Notes: generated by a model not told the origin, from the letters alone. Counted from the first letter of the stretch, positions 1-11,440 are shown. The stretch is DNA of 64,000 nt from Buddleja alternifolia (GCA_019426215.1 CM033401.1:5647134-5711133); one strand, 5' to 3'. Program-made: numbers and translations.

Positions 1-1016
1 AATAGCAGTAGATGGTAGACGATTAACGAGATGACACGCATATGTCACAGCCTCAGCCCAAAATTCTTTACCCAACCCAGCATTGGATAACAAACACCGA
101 ACTTTCTCCAGCAAAGTCTGATTCATGCGTTCTGCCACTCCGTTCTGTTGTGGTGTATGTCTGACAGTGAAGTGTCTGACAATGCCTTCATCCTTACAAA
201 ATTTCTGAAATGGACCACTCCTAAATTCTCCACCATTGTCTGTACGGAGACGATTGACCTTTTTATCAGTCTGAGTTTCCACCATCTTTTTCCATTTAAG
301 GAATACCTCAAACACTTCATCCTTTGTCTTCATCGTATACACCCAAACTCTCCGGGAAAAAACATCAACAAAGGTTACAAACTAGTGCTTCCCTCCCAAA
401 GAACTCATTTTTTGAGGGACCCACACATCCGAATGAACATAATCCAAGATACCATCAGTATTATGGATTGCTGTTCCAAATTTAACCCTTGTCTGTTTCC
501 CACGAACACAAAGTTCACAAAACTCCAATTTGGAGTATTTCACTCCTTTTGTTTTGTGAACGACCTCTGATGAACAAAACTTCTGCATCTCCGCCTGAAC
601 AAACTTGCTTGTCCTTCTCAGTTCATAACTGTATAGGGCAGCACAAACTTCGCTAAGAGATACAGCAACAGCCTTCTCGTGAAGTAGAGTGGTTTCAAGA
701 AACTCAAAGTCCTCAGGAAGGGATCCCAGCAACATCAGAGCCAAATCCTTCTCATCCAAATTTCCGTTCTTTTTCCTCTATATCATTTGGTTTCTTTTCT
801 TCAATAGCTAAGTATAGACCTTGTTGAAAGAGTACGTCTACAACTTCGCTTTGCCAAATACCAAAATGGCATGTGCCATCAAAAGGCTCCACTGTCAATC
901 GCGTATTCGCCACAGTGGTTCTCGCCCAAATGGACGACGACGATGCTTTTGAGCTGCCTTCCATTTTTAGTTACAAATTATTCTTCAATAGCCCTCCAAA
1001 TGCGAAAGCCAAATAG

Positions 1017-1398
1017 CCCGGGAAAACTTTTCTGATGTGGAAGATCAGATTAAACTGCGACCACAGAGCATACTCAGAATACCCGAGCTCTGATACCACT
1101 TGTTGTGGAACTCAGAGTCATATTCCACCAAATATAGAAATAGAGAGAGAAATATTGTACTAGAAAATCACACTAGATTTAATTCCCAGGAATGATTGGA
1201 GGCGTCGCCCGGGAAAACTTTTCTGATGTGGAAGATCAGATTAAACTGCGACCACAGAGCATACTCAGAATACCCGAGCTCTGATACCACTTGTTGTGGA
1301 ACTCAGAGTCATATTCCACCAAATATAGAAATAGAGAGAGAAATATTGTACTAGAAAATCACACTAGATTTAATTCCCAGTAAAGATTGGAGGCGTCA
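1017..1398. repeat. 191-bp tandem duplication spanning leader, primer binding site and LTR edge
   Basis: The block 1017-1207 is repeated almost exactly at 1208-1398. Each copy runs from the untranslated leader (starting CCCGGGAAAA) through the primer binding site (1087-1098 and 1278-1289) into about 107 bp of LTR. The first copy therefore carries a truncated LTR and the second opens the complete LTR. The junction lies at GGCGTCG/CCCGGG. The other Copia copies in the window have a single version. Confidence 0.9.
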
Positions 1399-1774
1399 CA
1401 ACGGTCGCGCTTAAAACCCAATCTCCTCGACAGAATTAACTAGACGAATTTAATAGCACAATATAACACTACAACTATAACTAACAATGGCTACTTGAAG
1501 AATAACACAAAATAAAGAACACCAAAATATAACGAGGTTCGGCTAATTTAGCCTACGTCCTCGGACCCCACCAAAATATTTCACTAAAGGACCAAAGTGA
1601 AAATATTACAAACTATAGAGGAAGAAAGAAGAAATTGCTAAAAGACTTAGGCAATTTGGGATGTTTTTCAAAGTGAAGAGGTGGTCTCCTTTTATACAAC
1701 AAATGAGCCCACCCTTTACAAATTCTATCTATGTGGGATATTTTCCTCTTTTAAAAATGAGCCACACTTCAACA
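1292..1774 (-). repeat. Copia LTR (5' LTR of the defective element)
   Basis: The 483-bp LTR starts TGTTGTGG and ends CTTCAACA on the plus strand, the same ends as the LTRs at 6804-7285 and 11455-11936. It abuts a primer binding site (1278-1289, reverse complement TGGTATCAGAGC), which marks it as the 5' LTR of a minus-strand element. Confidence 0.9.
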
Positions 1775-1870
1775 ATAGACTGTAACAAGCTACTTCAATT
1801 TCATCACTGGCTCACATCCTGCATGAGTATATACAATCTAACATATATATGTTTTGAGTTGAATCTGTAG

Positions 1871-3993
1871 GCAAATTTGTGAGTGGAGATATAGATAGAG
1901 ATAAAGAAGTACTTCTCAACTTGAAGTCATATGTACAACATCAAGATCCTAATTACGATAAACATCATTTTAACGAGTGGAATTCGGAAGACAAATCTCC
2001 ATGCAAATGGCCTGGAATTTCATGCAACTCAAGAGGCGATCATGTTACTGCAATAGATCTCTCCAACAAAAATATTATGGGAAATTCGTTTAATAACTTC
2101 TCTTCATTGCCCGAGCTGAGATACCTTTACCTTTCGAATAACGTTATTGAAGGTAAGTTTAATTTTACTGGATTCAACAAATTGGAAGTTCTCGATCTGT
2201 CTTACAACAGATATTATATGCCAATGTTCCCTCCAAAAGCATGCAAAAATTTGGTGGTCTTGAATCTGTCTTTTAATTATTTATACGGTTCAGTTGATGA
2301 CTTATTCAGCTTGTGCATAAATTTAAACTTTCTTGATCTAAGAGGAATGGGCTTAAGAGGGAACATATTTTTTCGCTTTGATCGGCTGGTTGAGTTATCG
2401 GTCTATGATAACACATTAAGTGGCTCAATTACCAGTTGGGTTTTCGGTGAAAGTTGCAGCTTACGATCCCTGGACTTATCGCACAATTTCTTCATTGGAC
2501 AGCTTCCAAAGGAAATTTCCAACTGCAAGAATTTGGAAATTTTAAATCTATCAGGAAACAAGTTCTCTGGCAAAATCCCTCCTGAAATTGGATCACTTTT
2601 GACTTTGGAATCACTTTTACTTGGTGATAATAATTTCTCGAGGGATATTCCAAAGTCTCTAGTAGGGATGAGCAATTTATCCTTGTTAGATTTAGGTAGC
2701 AACGGATTTGGAGGAGATGTTCAAGAAATTTTCGGGCGACTCCACCAAGTAAAGTACCTTTTTCTGTGTGGAAATTCATACGCCGGAGGGCTAGTTTTGT
2801 CCGGGATTCATAAGTTAAGAAATGTCTCCGAATTGCACTTAAGTGACAACAATTTCTTTGGTCCGTTACCTGTAGAAGTTTCCCAAATGTTGAATTTAAA
2901 GATGTTGGTTCTGGCAAACAATTCGTTTGCTGGAAATATACCAGACGAATATGGAAATCTTTCAAGTCTCCAAGTTCTTGATCTCTCTTTCAATGAGCTT
3001 AGTGGATCAATACCACCGACTTTTGGAAAGTTAAGCTCTATTTTGTGGTTAATGCTTGCAAACAATTCCTTAACTGGTGAAATTCCAGCAGAATTAGGGA
3101 ATTGTGGCAGCCTTTTGTGGTTAAATTTCGCTAATAACCAATTATCAGGGACTATTTCACCTCAACTTTTCAACATTGGAAGCAATCCAATGCCACAATT
3201 CCTGTTGAATCGTATGGACAATAACGCCCCTGTATTAGGCCGATGCTCGACTCTGAAGAGATGGAGACCGGCAGACGATTTTCCATTTGCTTCTTTTACA
3301 CTTTTTTCAGATGACAAATGTGGTCAAAATTGGGATATTTTGTTCAACGGATGTGATTTTTTCGCCATGTGCACTTCTAGCTCGAGTCCGGTGAGGCCAG
3401 TCTTTGTTTACATTCAACTCAGTGGGAACAAATTGTCTGGAGAGATCCCTTCCGAGCTCAGAAAATTAGAGAACTTGGCAATGTTATAGCTTGATGATAA
3501 TGGCTTTAATGGCGAACTTCCTCCGGAGATTGGGTTCTTGCCACTCATAGCACTAAACATTTCCAAGAACAAGTTTTCTGGGGAGATACCAAGGGAAATA
3601 GGGACGTTGGAGTTCTTAAGAAACCTTGATCTGTCGTATAACAATTTCTCAGGCGAATTCCCTAGAAGCATTTCATATTTACCCGAGCTAAGTAGGTTCA
3701 ACATCTCCTACAACCCATTCATATCTGGCAGAATTCCTTCTTATGGGCAACTAGCAACTTTTGATGGATCGTCGTTTCTTGGAAATCCTTTTCTAGAACT
3801 AGCAAATGGGATTAGAACTAGCACCTCAGTCTCAGTGCCAAGAAAAGATGATGACGGGAATCTGGATCCTCTATTGGACGGGTTCCTTCTTGCGTTCGTT
3901 GTGTTTTATCCGCTCTTCTTTGTATTATCATTCCTTGCTATCTTATTTTGGGGAAGTGAGAAACTTTCAGTGCTGAAGATGAAGAACAAGTAA
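1871..3993 (+). pseudogene. NILR1-like LRR receptor (At1g74360 type), exon 2 only, kinase missing
   Basis: This resembles the plant LRR receptor kinase At1g74360/NILR1, a plasma-membrane receptor. The exon opens after a splice-acceptor-like TGTAG (1866-1870) and reads GKFVSGDIDRDKEVLLNLKS, the conserved start of the mature ectodomain; the signal-peptide exon would lie left of the Copia insertion. It has an LRR N-cap with a CKWPGISC motif, about 18 LRRs, an island-like insert near 3230-3400, more LRRs and one membrane segment (about 3880-3950, LLAFVVFYPLFFVLSFLAIL). An in-frame TAG at 3487-3489 interrupts the last LRRs; the same frame resumes at once and runs to TAA at 3993, just after the membrane segment. 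No kinase domain follows. I call it a pseudogene. A kinase-less receptor-like protein is less likely, because of the TAG. Confidence 0.8.
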
Positions 3994-4987
3994 AGTTGGT
4001 ATTACATAGCCTATTAAAAATGATTTTAACTGTCGTATTATTGTGTACCGGAAAAGAATGTTATTAATTATACTTTCTAAAGTGAAACCCGATATTGTGG
4101 TTCCATCTCTTTCTCATATGGATAATGAAGTGAACAAAAACCGCCTTTGGCCATTCTGCCTTTGTAACTTCATGAACGCCGTGGCGTTGGCTGTTGGGGT
4201 CTGCCTTTGATTACGCATTATTTTCAGCTCTTCTTCAATCACGTCTTAAATCGATATGAATTAAGCTTGCTTGCTTGAATCACGTCTGCCTTTGATTACG
4301 CATTAAGCTTGCTTGCTTGAATTGAATTATGTGGATGCTCAATAAATATATATCATGAATTTGATTTACGGATCACATTTTCACGGACGGTAATACTAAT
4401 ATCCAATATGGCTAATATCCAATATCGTAATTAATCATATCAAAAATGTAATTTACTCACCTTATGATTGCATTTAGGTTCGACTTGATAAGGTAAGGGC
4501 TAAAATTTTCCATTTTTAGAAATAAAAAGGTGTAAAAATTACGTAAAAAAAGGATAACCAATTTTCCATAGGTAATTCAAAGCTAATTACAAACTTACTC
4601 GTATATTCGTTGGAGCTATTTAAGAAATAGATCAATTTCATCAATTCAACTTAACTTGGAGACCCGAAAAAATAATCCATCCATTTCACATTCTTAAAAC
4701 CCGAGTTTTTTCATAGTAAAATTTTCTGACCTTTATTTTTTGCGGCAGAGACTTTTGTTACTTTCATATCACAAAAATAGATTTAAATTAGCCTGTAAAT
4801 TTAATCATTTTATGAACATTAAAGGAGACTTTAATTTATAACCAAAAAAATTCTAATTTGAATTGGATGCGGTCCATCTTTAATTGAATTCACAAAGTGG
4901 CGAATTATATTTATCATTTAATTACCTATTCAAATGGCCTGGTTTATCCTTTTTTCCTTTAAGTACATGTGTAGTTATATTAATCGG
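3994..4987. other. AT-rich non-coding spacer
   Basis: No gene is recognisable. A short direct repeat (TGCCTTTGATTACGCATTA at about 4203 and 4287, followed by CTTGCTTGAAT words) is the only structure I see. No kinase sequence that could complete the upstream receptor is present. Confidence 0.6.
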
Positions 4988-5437
4988 GAAAATTGTTGTA
5001 CCTTGTGCAGTTGGTAAAATTAATCCCGTAACTTTTAAAAAAATCGTGATTTAAGAACACTTTTCAATTGAAAATCCTAATTTCACCACGTGACCAATTA
5101 AAATTTGAGGGTTTTGCAATTGCCGATCAGATTTGTACGCGTGGAGTATGACAAGGCCTTTTCTTTTACACATAGGACGCCAAATCAATTTTATTTTTTT
5201 TATGGAAAGAAAACAAATAATAAAATATGTTCAGTGATTGAAAAGCTCCCTGTGTGGAAAAAACAAAAAAAAAGTCATATCATACTCCACGCGTACAAAT
5301 CTGGTCGGCAATTGAATAATCCCCAATTTTAAATCTTCAGCGAAATTAAAGTTTCCAATTGAAAAGTATCCTTAAATCGCACTTTTTGAAAGTTAGGAGA
5401 CCAATTTTACCAATTGCACAAGATACGAGATCAAAAT
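4988..5437. mobile_element. Fold-back (MITE-like) element with arms of about 165 bp
   Basis: The left arm (about 4988-5155) and right arm (about 5280-5437) are imperfect reverse complements. For example TTTGTACGCGTGGAGTATGA at 5131 pairs with its complement near 5280-5300, and CTTGTGCAGTTGGTAAAATT near 5002 pairs with the stretch ending at about 5423. There is no coding capacity. A second copy of the right arm follows at 5439-5527. A diverged relative lies at 23310-23520. No clear target duplication was found, so the superfamily is not assigned. Confidence 0.65.
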
Positions 5438-5438
5438 T

Positions 5439-5527
5439 AAGGTTTCCAATTGAAAAGTATCCTCAAATCGCGACTTTTTGAAAGTTATGAGACCAATTTC
5501 ACCAATTACACAAGATACAAAATCAAT
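5439..5527. repeat. Tandem duplicate of the fold-back element's right arm
   Basis: The text AAGGTTTCCAATTGAAAAGT through CACAAGATACAAAATCAATT repeats 5345-5437 with scattered substitutions. Confidence 0.7.
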
Positions 5528-5655
5528 TTTGTCACCCTTAAATCAATTGACAACTATCTCTTTCCCCATCTCTCTCTAAACCCTAGCCTTCCTTTTCTTC
5601 TATATTCCTCCGCCGGCGGGCTTGGTGAACCAGTCATCTTCTTCACCACTTTTTT

Positions 5656-6803
5656 CGAAAATGTATACAAAAGTTTATGTGGCAGAAGATATTTGATTGT
5701 AATGGATGATATGTGGAACATTCAGGCGTGGGACGAGTTAAATTTCTACTTGCCAAATAACAACAATGGAAGTAGAATATTGATAACTACTCGGCTATCC
5801 AAATTGGCTTTTCATTTAATAGGCTCTAATGGCTTTGAGATGAAATTGCTAGATGAGGATAAAAGTTGGATTCTGTTTTCCCAAAAGGTATTTGGAGAAG
5901 AAGTTTGCCCTCCAGAGTTGGAGGAAATAGGAAAGAAGATCGCAAAATGTTGCAAAGGACTTCCTTTGTCGATTGCTGTGATTGCTTCTAGCAAAGTCAG
6001 AAATGACGCGACAATATTGGGAATACATTGCAAAAAATTTAAATCCAATTGTAAATTTAGAGGACGATGCACGTTGCTTGGAAATACTATCTATGAGTTA
6101 CGTCGACTTGCCTATTCACCTAAAACCATGTTTTCTCTATATGGGAATTTTTCCTGAAGACAAGGCGATTCGTGTTTCATCACTCATCAAACTATGGGTT
6201 GCTGAAGGATTTCTAAAACCAATTAGTGGCAAAAGCTTGGAAGTGGTTGCAAGAGACTACTTCAATGATCTTATTGATAGGAATCTCATTCTAGAACATA
6301 AGCACTGGGATGATAGCGGGAAAATAAAATTCTGCAAAATCCATGATCTCCTGAGAGATTTATGCTTAAGAGAAGCTCGGAAGGAGAAATTTTTTATTGT
6401 CCCAAAAGAGAACAGTCCTGACAGTCTACAATGCATAAATACCCAACGCCGTATTGCCGTTCATCCTAGCACATCAAATGAGGAATATTCTTATCAACTC
6501 CTTCATGGCTTGCAATCATCATCAATTGCCCGTTCTGTGATATGCGATCTTGAAGGACATTTACCATTGCTTAATTGCAGATTGTTGAGGGTATTGGAAG
6601 ACCATAGTGATGCACATCTTAGATCATCAGGAATCAATGAGAATTTTACAAGAAATATTTTCCAACCAGTTAACTTGCGGTACCTTGCTGTCAGCATTGG
6701 ATCAATTTGGAATGTCAGAATTGGATCAAATTTGAATTTGGAATTCCCTTCTTCAATGTGCCTCCTTTGGAATCTACAAACTTTAATTGTTAAAGGAATC
6801 AAC
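5656..6803 (+). pseudogene. R1-type NLR pseudogene, part 1 (NB-ARC to early LRR)
   Basis: This is a broken paralogue of the intact NLR at 23760-26444. Homology begins abruptly at 5656, at the codons for ENVYK just before the kinase-2 motif (LIVMDDMWN), so the coiled coil and P-loop are absent. Before it lies unrelated sequence rich in CT. RNBS-B (GSRILITTRL), GLPL (GLPLSIAVI) and the MHD-like IHDL motif are readable. A 5-bp deletion near 5973 (GATTGGAGGGCTTC in the intact gene, GATTGCTTC here) shifts the frame. The rest continues into the LRRs until 6803, where a Copia element is inserted; an open frame runs into the LTR and stops at 6866. Part 2 is at 11942-12739. Confidence 0.9.
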
Positions 6804-7285
6804 TGTTGTGGAACTCAGAGTCAAATTCCACCAAATATAGAAATAGCGAGAGAAATATTGTACTAGAAAACCACACTAGATTTAATTCTCAGGAAAGATT
6901 GGAGGCGTCACAACGGTCGCGCTTAAAACTCAACCTCCTCGACAGAATTAACTAGACGAATTTAATAGCACAATATAACACTACAACTATAACTAACAAT
7001 GGCTACTTGAAGAATAGCACAAAATAAAGAACACCAAATTTAACGAGGTTCGGCTAATTTAGCCTACGTCCTCGGACCCCACCAAAATATTTCACTAAAG
7101 GACTAAAGTGAAACTATTACAAACTATAGAGGAAGAAAGAAGAAATTGTTAAAAGACTTAGGCAATTTGGGATGTTTTTCAAAGTGAAGAGGTGGTCTCC
7201 TTTTATACAACAAATGAGCCCACCCTTTACAAATTCTATCTATGTGGGATATTTTCCTCTTTCAAAAATGAGCCACACTTCAACA
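6804..7285 (-). repeat. 3' LTR of the full-length Copia element
   Basis: The 482-bp LTR is preceded (minus-strand sense) by the polypurine tract AAGGTGGAGATT at 7297-7286. It supplies the stop codon (6864-6866) for the NLR frame it interrupts. Confidence 0.95.
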
Positions 7286-7297
7286 AATCTCCACCTT
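7286..7297 (-). other. Polypurine tract of the Copia element
   Basis: On the minus strand the sequence is AAGGTGGAGATT, directly against the 3' LTR. This is the expected site for plus-strand priming in a Copia element. Confidence 0.85.
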
Positions 7298-7352
7298 GGC
7301 GAATTTCAAAATCTTCAATCTCCTCATCAAACGGGGTCACCAAAACCAATCT

Positions 7353-10300
7353 TCAAACTTTGACAATGTTGATCAAGTCCAAACAAAATTTGAACTTGAT
7401 TGCAGTCACAACTTTTGTCAACATATCAGCAGGATTCTCAGTAGTATGGATCTTCTCGATTCTGACTCCACCTTCTTTGAGTATCTCTCTTATGAAATGA
7501 TACCGAACATCAATGTGCTTCGTCCTTGCATGATAAACTTGGTTCTTTGCTAAATGGATAGCACTTTGACTATCACAATGAATTTTGACATACTTTTGTC
7601 CAATCCCTACTTCACCAAGCAACCCTTGAAGCCAAATTGCTTCCTTTACAGCCTCTGAAATTGCCATATACTCTGCTTCCGTAGTAGACAGAGCAACCGT
7701 TGACTGTAAGGTAGATATCCAACTGACTGGTGCTTTAGTAAGAGTAAATACGTAGCCTGTAGTTGATCTACGCTTATCTAAATCACCAGCATAGTCTGAA
7801 TCACAATATCCGACTACATACTCACTATGTTCCCGCTCAAATATCAAACCAACATCAGCTGTGTCATGGATGTATCGCAAAATCCATTTCACAGCTTGCC
7901 AATGTTCCTTTCCAGGATCATGCATATACCTGCTCACAACCCCCACTGCTTGGGAAATATCAGGCCTCGTACACACCATAGCATACATCAAGCTACCAAC
8001 AGCATTTGCATACGGTACTTTTGACATGTATTCCCGTTCTGCATCAGATTTCGGTGACAAAGCGGCGCTAAGCTTAAAATGAGGAGCAAGCGGAGTACTA
8101 ACTGGTTTTGACTTTTCATCAATGCCAAAACGCCTCAACATCCTACTCAGATATTGTTTCTGAGTCAAACAAAGCCTCCTCAATTTTCTATCTCTGAAAA
8201 TCTCCATGCCGAGAATCTTCTTCGCCTCACCTAGATCCTTCATCTCGAACTCCCTTTTCAAATGAGTCTTCAACTTCTCAATTTCTATTAGACTCGGGGA
8301 GGCAATCAACATATCATCAACATACAGAAGAAGATATATGAAGGATCCAACTTGTAGCTTGTGCAAATACACACAATGATCGTATTTGCTTCTTGTGTAC
8401 CCAATTCCCATCATAAACTTGTCAAATCGCTTGTACCACTGCCTCGGAGATTGCTTCAATCCGTACAACGATTTTTGAAGTTTACAAACCAAATTTTCAT
8501 TTTCAGCAACTTTGAATCCCTCTGGCTGAGTCATATAGATTTCCTCTTCCAAGTCTCCATGTAAAAATGCAGTTTTTACATCCAACTGAACTAGTTCAAA
8601 ATCCAACTGTGCTACCAAAGCCAACAAAATTCTAATGGAGGAGTGTTTTACAACTGGAGAAAACACCTCATTATAATCAATGCCCTCCTTCTGAGCGTAA
8701 CCTTTGGCCACCAATCTGGCTTTGTAGCGAACATCACCTTGGCTAGGAAATCCATCTTTCTTTGCAAATACCCATTTGCATCCAATTGCCTTCTTTCCCT
8801 TCGGGAGACTGGCCAGTTCCCATGTTTGATTCTTATGAAGGGACTGCATTTCTTCACTCATGGCAATCCTCCACTTATCTTTCTCTGGTCCTTTGACTGC
8901 TTCAATATAAGTGGTAGGAACATCATCAGCGGCAATTGCAGATGCACAAGCCACCATATCATCAAAGCGAGCAGGCTTTCTGATTATCCTCTTTGGCTTG
9001 CTAGTTGCAATTGATTCAAGTTGCTGTGGAAGTTCTTGGGTTTGAACTTCCTCTTCTTCAAAATCTCCTTCTACCATAGGAGAATGATCAAGAGTTTCTT
9101 GATCTGCTGGGACAACAAACTTTTCAAACTCCACCTGTTTGGGAGTACCATCCTGCTGTTCTGCATTCACCTTTTCCAACACGGTAGATTCATCAAAGGT
9201 GACATCCCTGCTAAAGATTATTTTCTTTGTTTCTGGACACCAAAGGCGATAGCCTTTTATACCAGAGGTGATCCCCATGAACACTGCTTTCTTTGCTCTA
9301 GGATCCAACTTTGATTCCTTAACATGATAATATGCAGCGGAACCAAACACATGTAAGGAATCATAATCAGCAGCAGGCTTTCCAAACCATTTCTCAAATG
9401 GTGTTTTTCCATCAATAGCAGTAGATGGTAGACGATTAACGAGATGACACGCATACGTCACAGCCTCAGCCCAAAATTCTTTACCCAACCCAGCATTGGA
9501 TAACAAACACCGAACTTTCTCCAGCAAAGTCCGGTTCATGCGTTCTGCCACTCCGTTCTGTTGTGGTGTATGTCTAACAGTAAAGTGTCTGACAATGCCT
9601 TCATCCTCACAAAATTTTTGAAATGGACCACTCCTAAATTCTCCACCATTGTCTGTACGGAGACGTTTGACCTTTTTATCAGTCTGAGTTTCCACCATCT
9701 TTTTCCATTTGAGGAATACCTCAAACACTTCATCCTTCGTCTTCATAGTATACACCCAAACTCTCCGGGAAAAATCATCAACAAAGGTTACAAAATAGTG
9801 TTTCCCTCCCAAAGAACTCGTTTTTGAGGGACCCCATACATCCGAATGAACATAATCCAAGATACCTTCAGTATTATGGATTGCTGTTTCAAATTTAACC
9901 CTTGTCTGTTTTCCACGAACACAATGTTCACAAAACTCTAATTTGGAGTATTTCACTCCTTTCAACAATCCTTGATTTATGAGGAGATTCAAGGATTTTC
10001 CACCTGCATGTCCCAAGCGCATATGCCATAGCCTAATTGCTTCTGAATTCCGATCATCAACAGTAACTGCTGCTACTGCACCCACAACTGTACCACCCAT
10101 GTAGTGATACGTATTGTTGTTCTTCCGAATTCCCTTCATTACCACGAGTGCACCAGAGATGATCTTCATCACCCCATCCTTAGCTCTTACTTCAAAACCT
10201 TTCGATTCTAAAGTTCCAACGGAAATAAGGTTTTTCCTCACTTCTGGTGCATACCGAACACCCTTTAGGGTTATGATTGATCCATCGTGATTCTTGAAGT

Positions 10301-11318
10301 GAACTGAACCAATCCCAAGTGTAGTAAGATGAGCTTCATTTGCTGTGAAGACAACGTCATTTTGTTCTTTGAAATCAAAGAACCAATCGAAATGTGGTGT
10401 CATATGATGACTACATGCTGAATCCAGCATCCATACTTCAGAAGCACCGCTGGATGATGTCGCCAATGAGAAGTCCGATTCGGCATCATCACACACGGTT
10501 ACATTCGATTCCGCCACGGCCTTAGAATTGCCCTTAGTTGTCAGCTTTGGGCAATCTCTCTTCCAGTGTCCTGTTTCTCGACAATAGGCACACTCGTCTT
10601 TGCTTAGTTTATGCCTGGACTTGGATCTCCCTTTCTTTCCTTTGTTTTTGTTTTGTGAACGACCTCTGACGAACAAAACCTCTGCATCTCCGCCTGAACA
10701 AACTTGCTTGTCCTTCTTTCTCAGCTCATAACTGTACAAGGCAGCACAAACTTCGCTAAGAGATACAGCAGCCTTCCCGTGAAGTAGAGTTGTTTCAAGA
10801 AACTCAAACTCCTCAGGAAGGGATCCCAGCAACATCAGAGCCAAATCCTCGTCTTTAAAAGTCTCATCCAAATTTATCAAATCGGTAACCAGTTGATTAA
10901 AACTGGTAATGTGACTATTCATAGTGGAACCCGAAACAAATGTGAAGCGAAAGAGCCGCTTCTTCAAATGGAGCTTATTCTGACAACTTTTCTTCAGAAA
11001 CTTCTCCTCCAGTGCCATCCACAATTTATATGCCGAGTTTTCTTTCGAAAACGCATATCTCTGCTCTCTGGATAGACACGAACGAATTGTTCCACATGCC
11101 AACTGATTCATCATACTCCAATCTTTTTCCTCTATATCATTTGGTTTCTTCTCTTCAATAGCTAAGTATAGACCTTGTTGAAAGAGTACGTCTACAACTT
11201 CGCTTTGCCACATACCAAAATGGCCTGTGCCATCAAAAGACTCCACTGCCAATCGTGTATTCGCCACAGTGGTTCTCGCCCAAATGGACGACGACGATGC
11301 TTTTGAGGTGTCTTCCAT
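7353..11318 (-). CDS. Copia gag-pol polyprotein (Tnt1-94-like), 1321 aa, no internal stops
   Basis: This is the single polyprotein of a Ty1/Copia element, which copies its RNA into DNA inside cytoplasmic particles and integrates it. Domains in order: gag (about 1-230); CCHC zinc knuckle CAYCRETGHWKRDC (about 243-256); aspartic protease with WMLDSACSHH (D about 299, where a G is more usual after DS); pre-integrase zinc site (HMRLGH...CEHCVRGKQ); integrase core with HSDVWGP, RLRTDNGGEF and TPQQNGVAERMNRTL; reverse transcriptase with LLLYVDDMLIA; and RNase H ending in TEAEYMAISEAVKEAIWL and KHIDVRYHFIRE. The length is close to that of Tnt1 pol. The ATG at 11316-11318 follows a leader of about 135 bases from the primer binding site. 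No frameshift or stop is seen, so the element may still be competent. Confidence 0.95.
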   Translation of the reverse strand: MEDTSKASSSSIWARTTVANTRLAVESFDGTGHFGMWQSEVVDVLFQQGLYLAIEEKKPNDIEEKDWSMMNQLACGTIRSCLSREQRYAFSKENSAYKLWMALEEKFLKKSCQNKLHLKKRLFRFTFVSGSTMNSHITSFNQLVTDLINLDETFKDEDLALMLLGSLPEEFEFLETTLLHGKAAVSLSEVCAALYSYELRKKDKQVCSGGDAEVLFVRGRSQNKNKGKKGRSKSRHKLSKDECAYCRETGHWKRDCPKLTTKGNSKAVAESNVTVCDDAESDFSLATSSSGASEVWMLDSACSHHMTPHFDWFFDFKEQNDVVFTANEAHLTTLGIGSVHFKNHDGSIITLKGVRYAPEVRKNLISVGTLESKGFEVRAKDGVMKIISGALVVMKGIRKNNNTYHYMGGTVVGAVAAVTVDDRNSEAIRLWHMRLGHAGGKSLNLLINQGLLKGVKYSKLEFCEHCVRGKQTRVKFETAIHNTEGILDYVHSDVWGPSKTSSLGGKHYFVTFVDDFSRRVWVYTMKTKDEVFEVFLKWKKMVETQTDKKVKRLRTDNGGEFRSGPFQKFCEDEGIVRHFTVRHTPQQNGVAERMNRTLLEKVRCLLSNAGLGKEFWAEAVTYACHLVNRLPSTAIDGKTPFEKWFGKPAADYDSLHVFGSAAYYHVKESKLDPRAKKAVFMGITSGIKGYRLWCPETKKIIFSRDVTFDESTVLEKVNAEQQDGTPKQVEFEKFVVPADQETLDHSPMVEGDFEEEEVQTQELPQQLESIATSKPKRIIRKPARFDDMVACASAIAADDVPTTYIEAVKGPEKDKWRIAMSEEMQSLHKNQTWELASLPKGKKAIGCKWVFAKKDGFPSQGDVRYKARLVAKGYAQKEGIDYNEVFSPVVKHSSIRILLALVAQLDFELVQLDVKTAFLHGDLEEEIYMTQPEGFKVAENENLVCKLQKSLYGLKQSPRQWYKRFDKFMMGIGYTRSKYDHCVYLHKLQVGSFIYLLLYVDDMLIASPSLIEIEKLKTHLKREFEMKDLGEAKKILGMEIFRDRKLRRLCLTQKQYLSRMLRRFGIDEKSKPVSTPLAPHFKLSAALSPKSDAEREYMSKVPYANAVGSLMYAMVCTRPDISQAVGVVSRYMHDPGKEHWQAVKWILRYIHDTADVGLIFEREHSEYVVGYCDSDYAGDLDKRRSTTGYVFTLTKAPVSWISTLQSTVALSTTEAEYMAISEAVKEAIWLQGLLGEVGIGQKYVKIHCDSQSAIHLAKNQVYHARTKHIDVRYHFIREILKEGGVRIEKIHTTENPADMLTKVVTAIKFKFCLDLINIVKV

Positions 11319-11440
11319 TTTTGGTTACAAATTATTCTTCAAGAGCCCTCCAAATGCGAAAGCCAAATAGCCCGAGAAAACTTTTCTGATGTGGAAGATC
11401 AGATTAAACTGCGACCACAGAGCATACTCAGAATACCCGA

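Larger units (their letters stand above)
1..1774 (-). mobile_element. Defective Ty1/Copia (Tnt1-like) element, left part outside the window
   Basis: This is the 5' part of a Copia element read on the minus strand, closely related to the full-length copy at 6804-11936. Reading from the LTR (1292-1774), there is an initiator-Met-type primer binding site, the start of gag (ATG near 964), then pieces of gag and integrase. Two internal deletions are visible against the intact copy. One lies near 760, inside gag. The other lies near 550 and removes the zinc knuckle, the protease and the first part of the pre-integrase region. The reading frame is broken at both, so this copy cannot make a polyprotein. 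The integrase part runs off the left edge. The base after the LTR begins ATAGA, the candidate target duplication, but the partner flank lies outside the window. Confidence 0.9.

Noticed and set aside
2403..3704. Minus-strand frames opposite the LRR receptor
   Set aside because: Antisense shadows of LRR coding sequence.
7763..9827. Plus-strand open frames opposite the Copia polyprotein
   Set aside because: They are antisense shadows of a long, domain-rich minus-strand frame and show no motif of their own.
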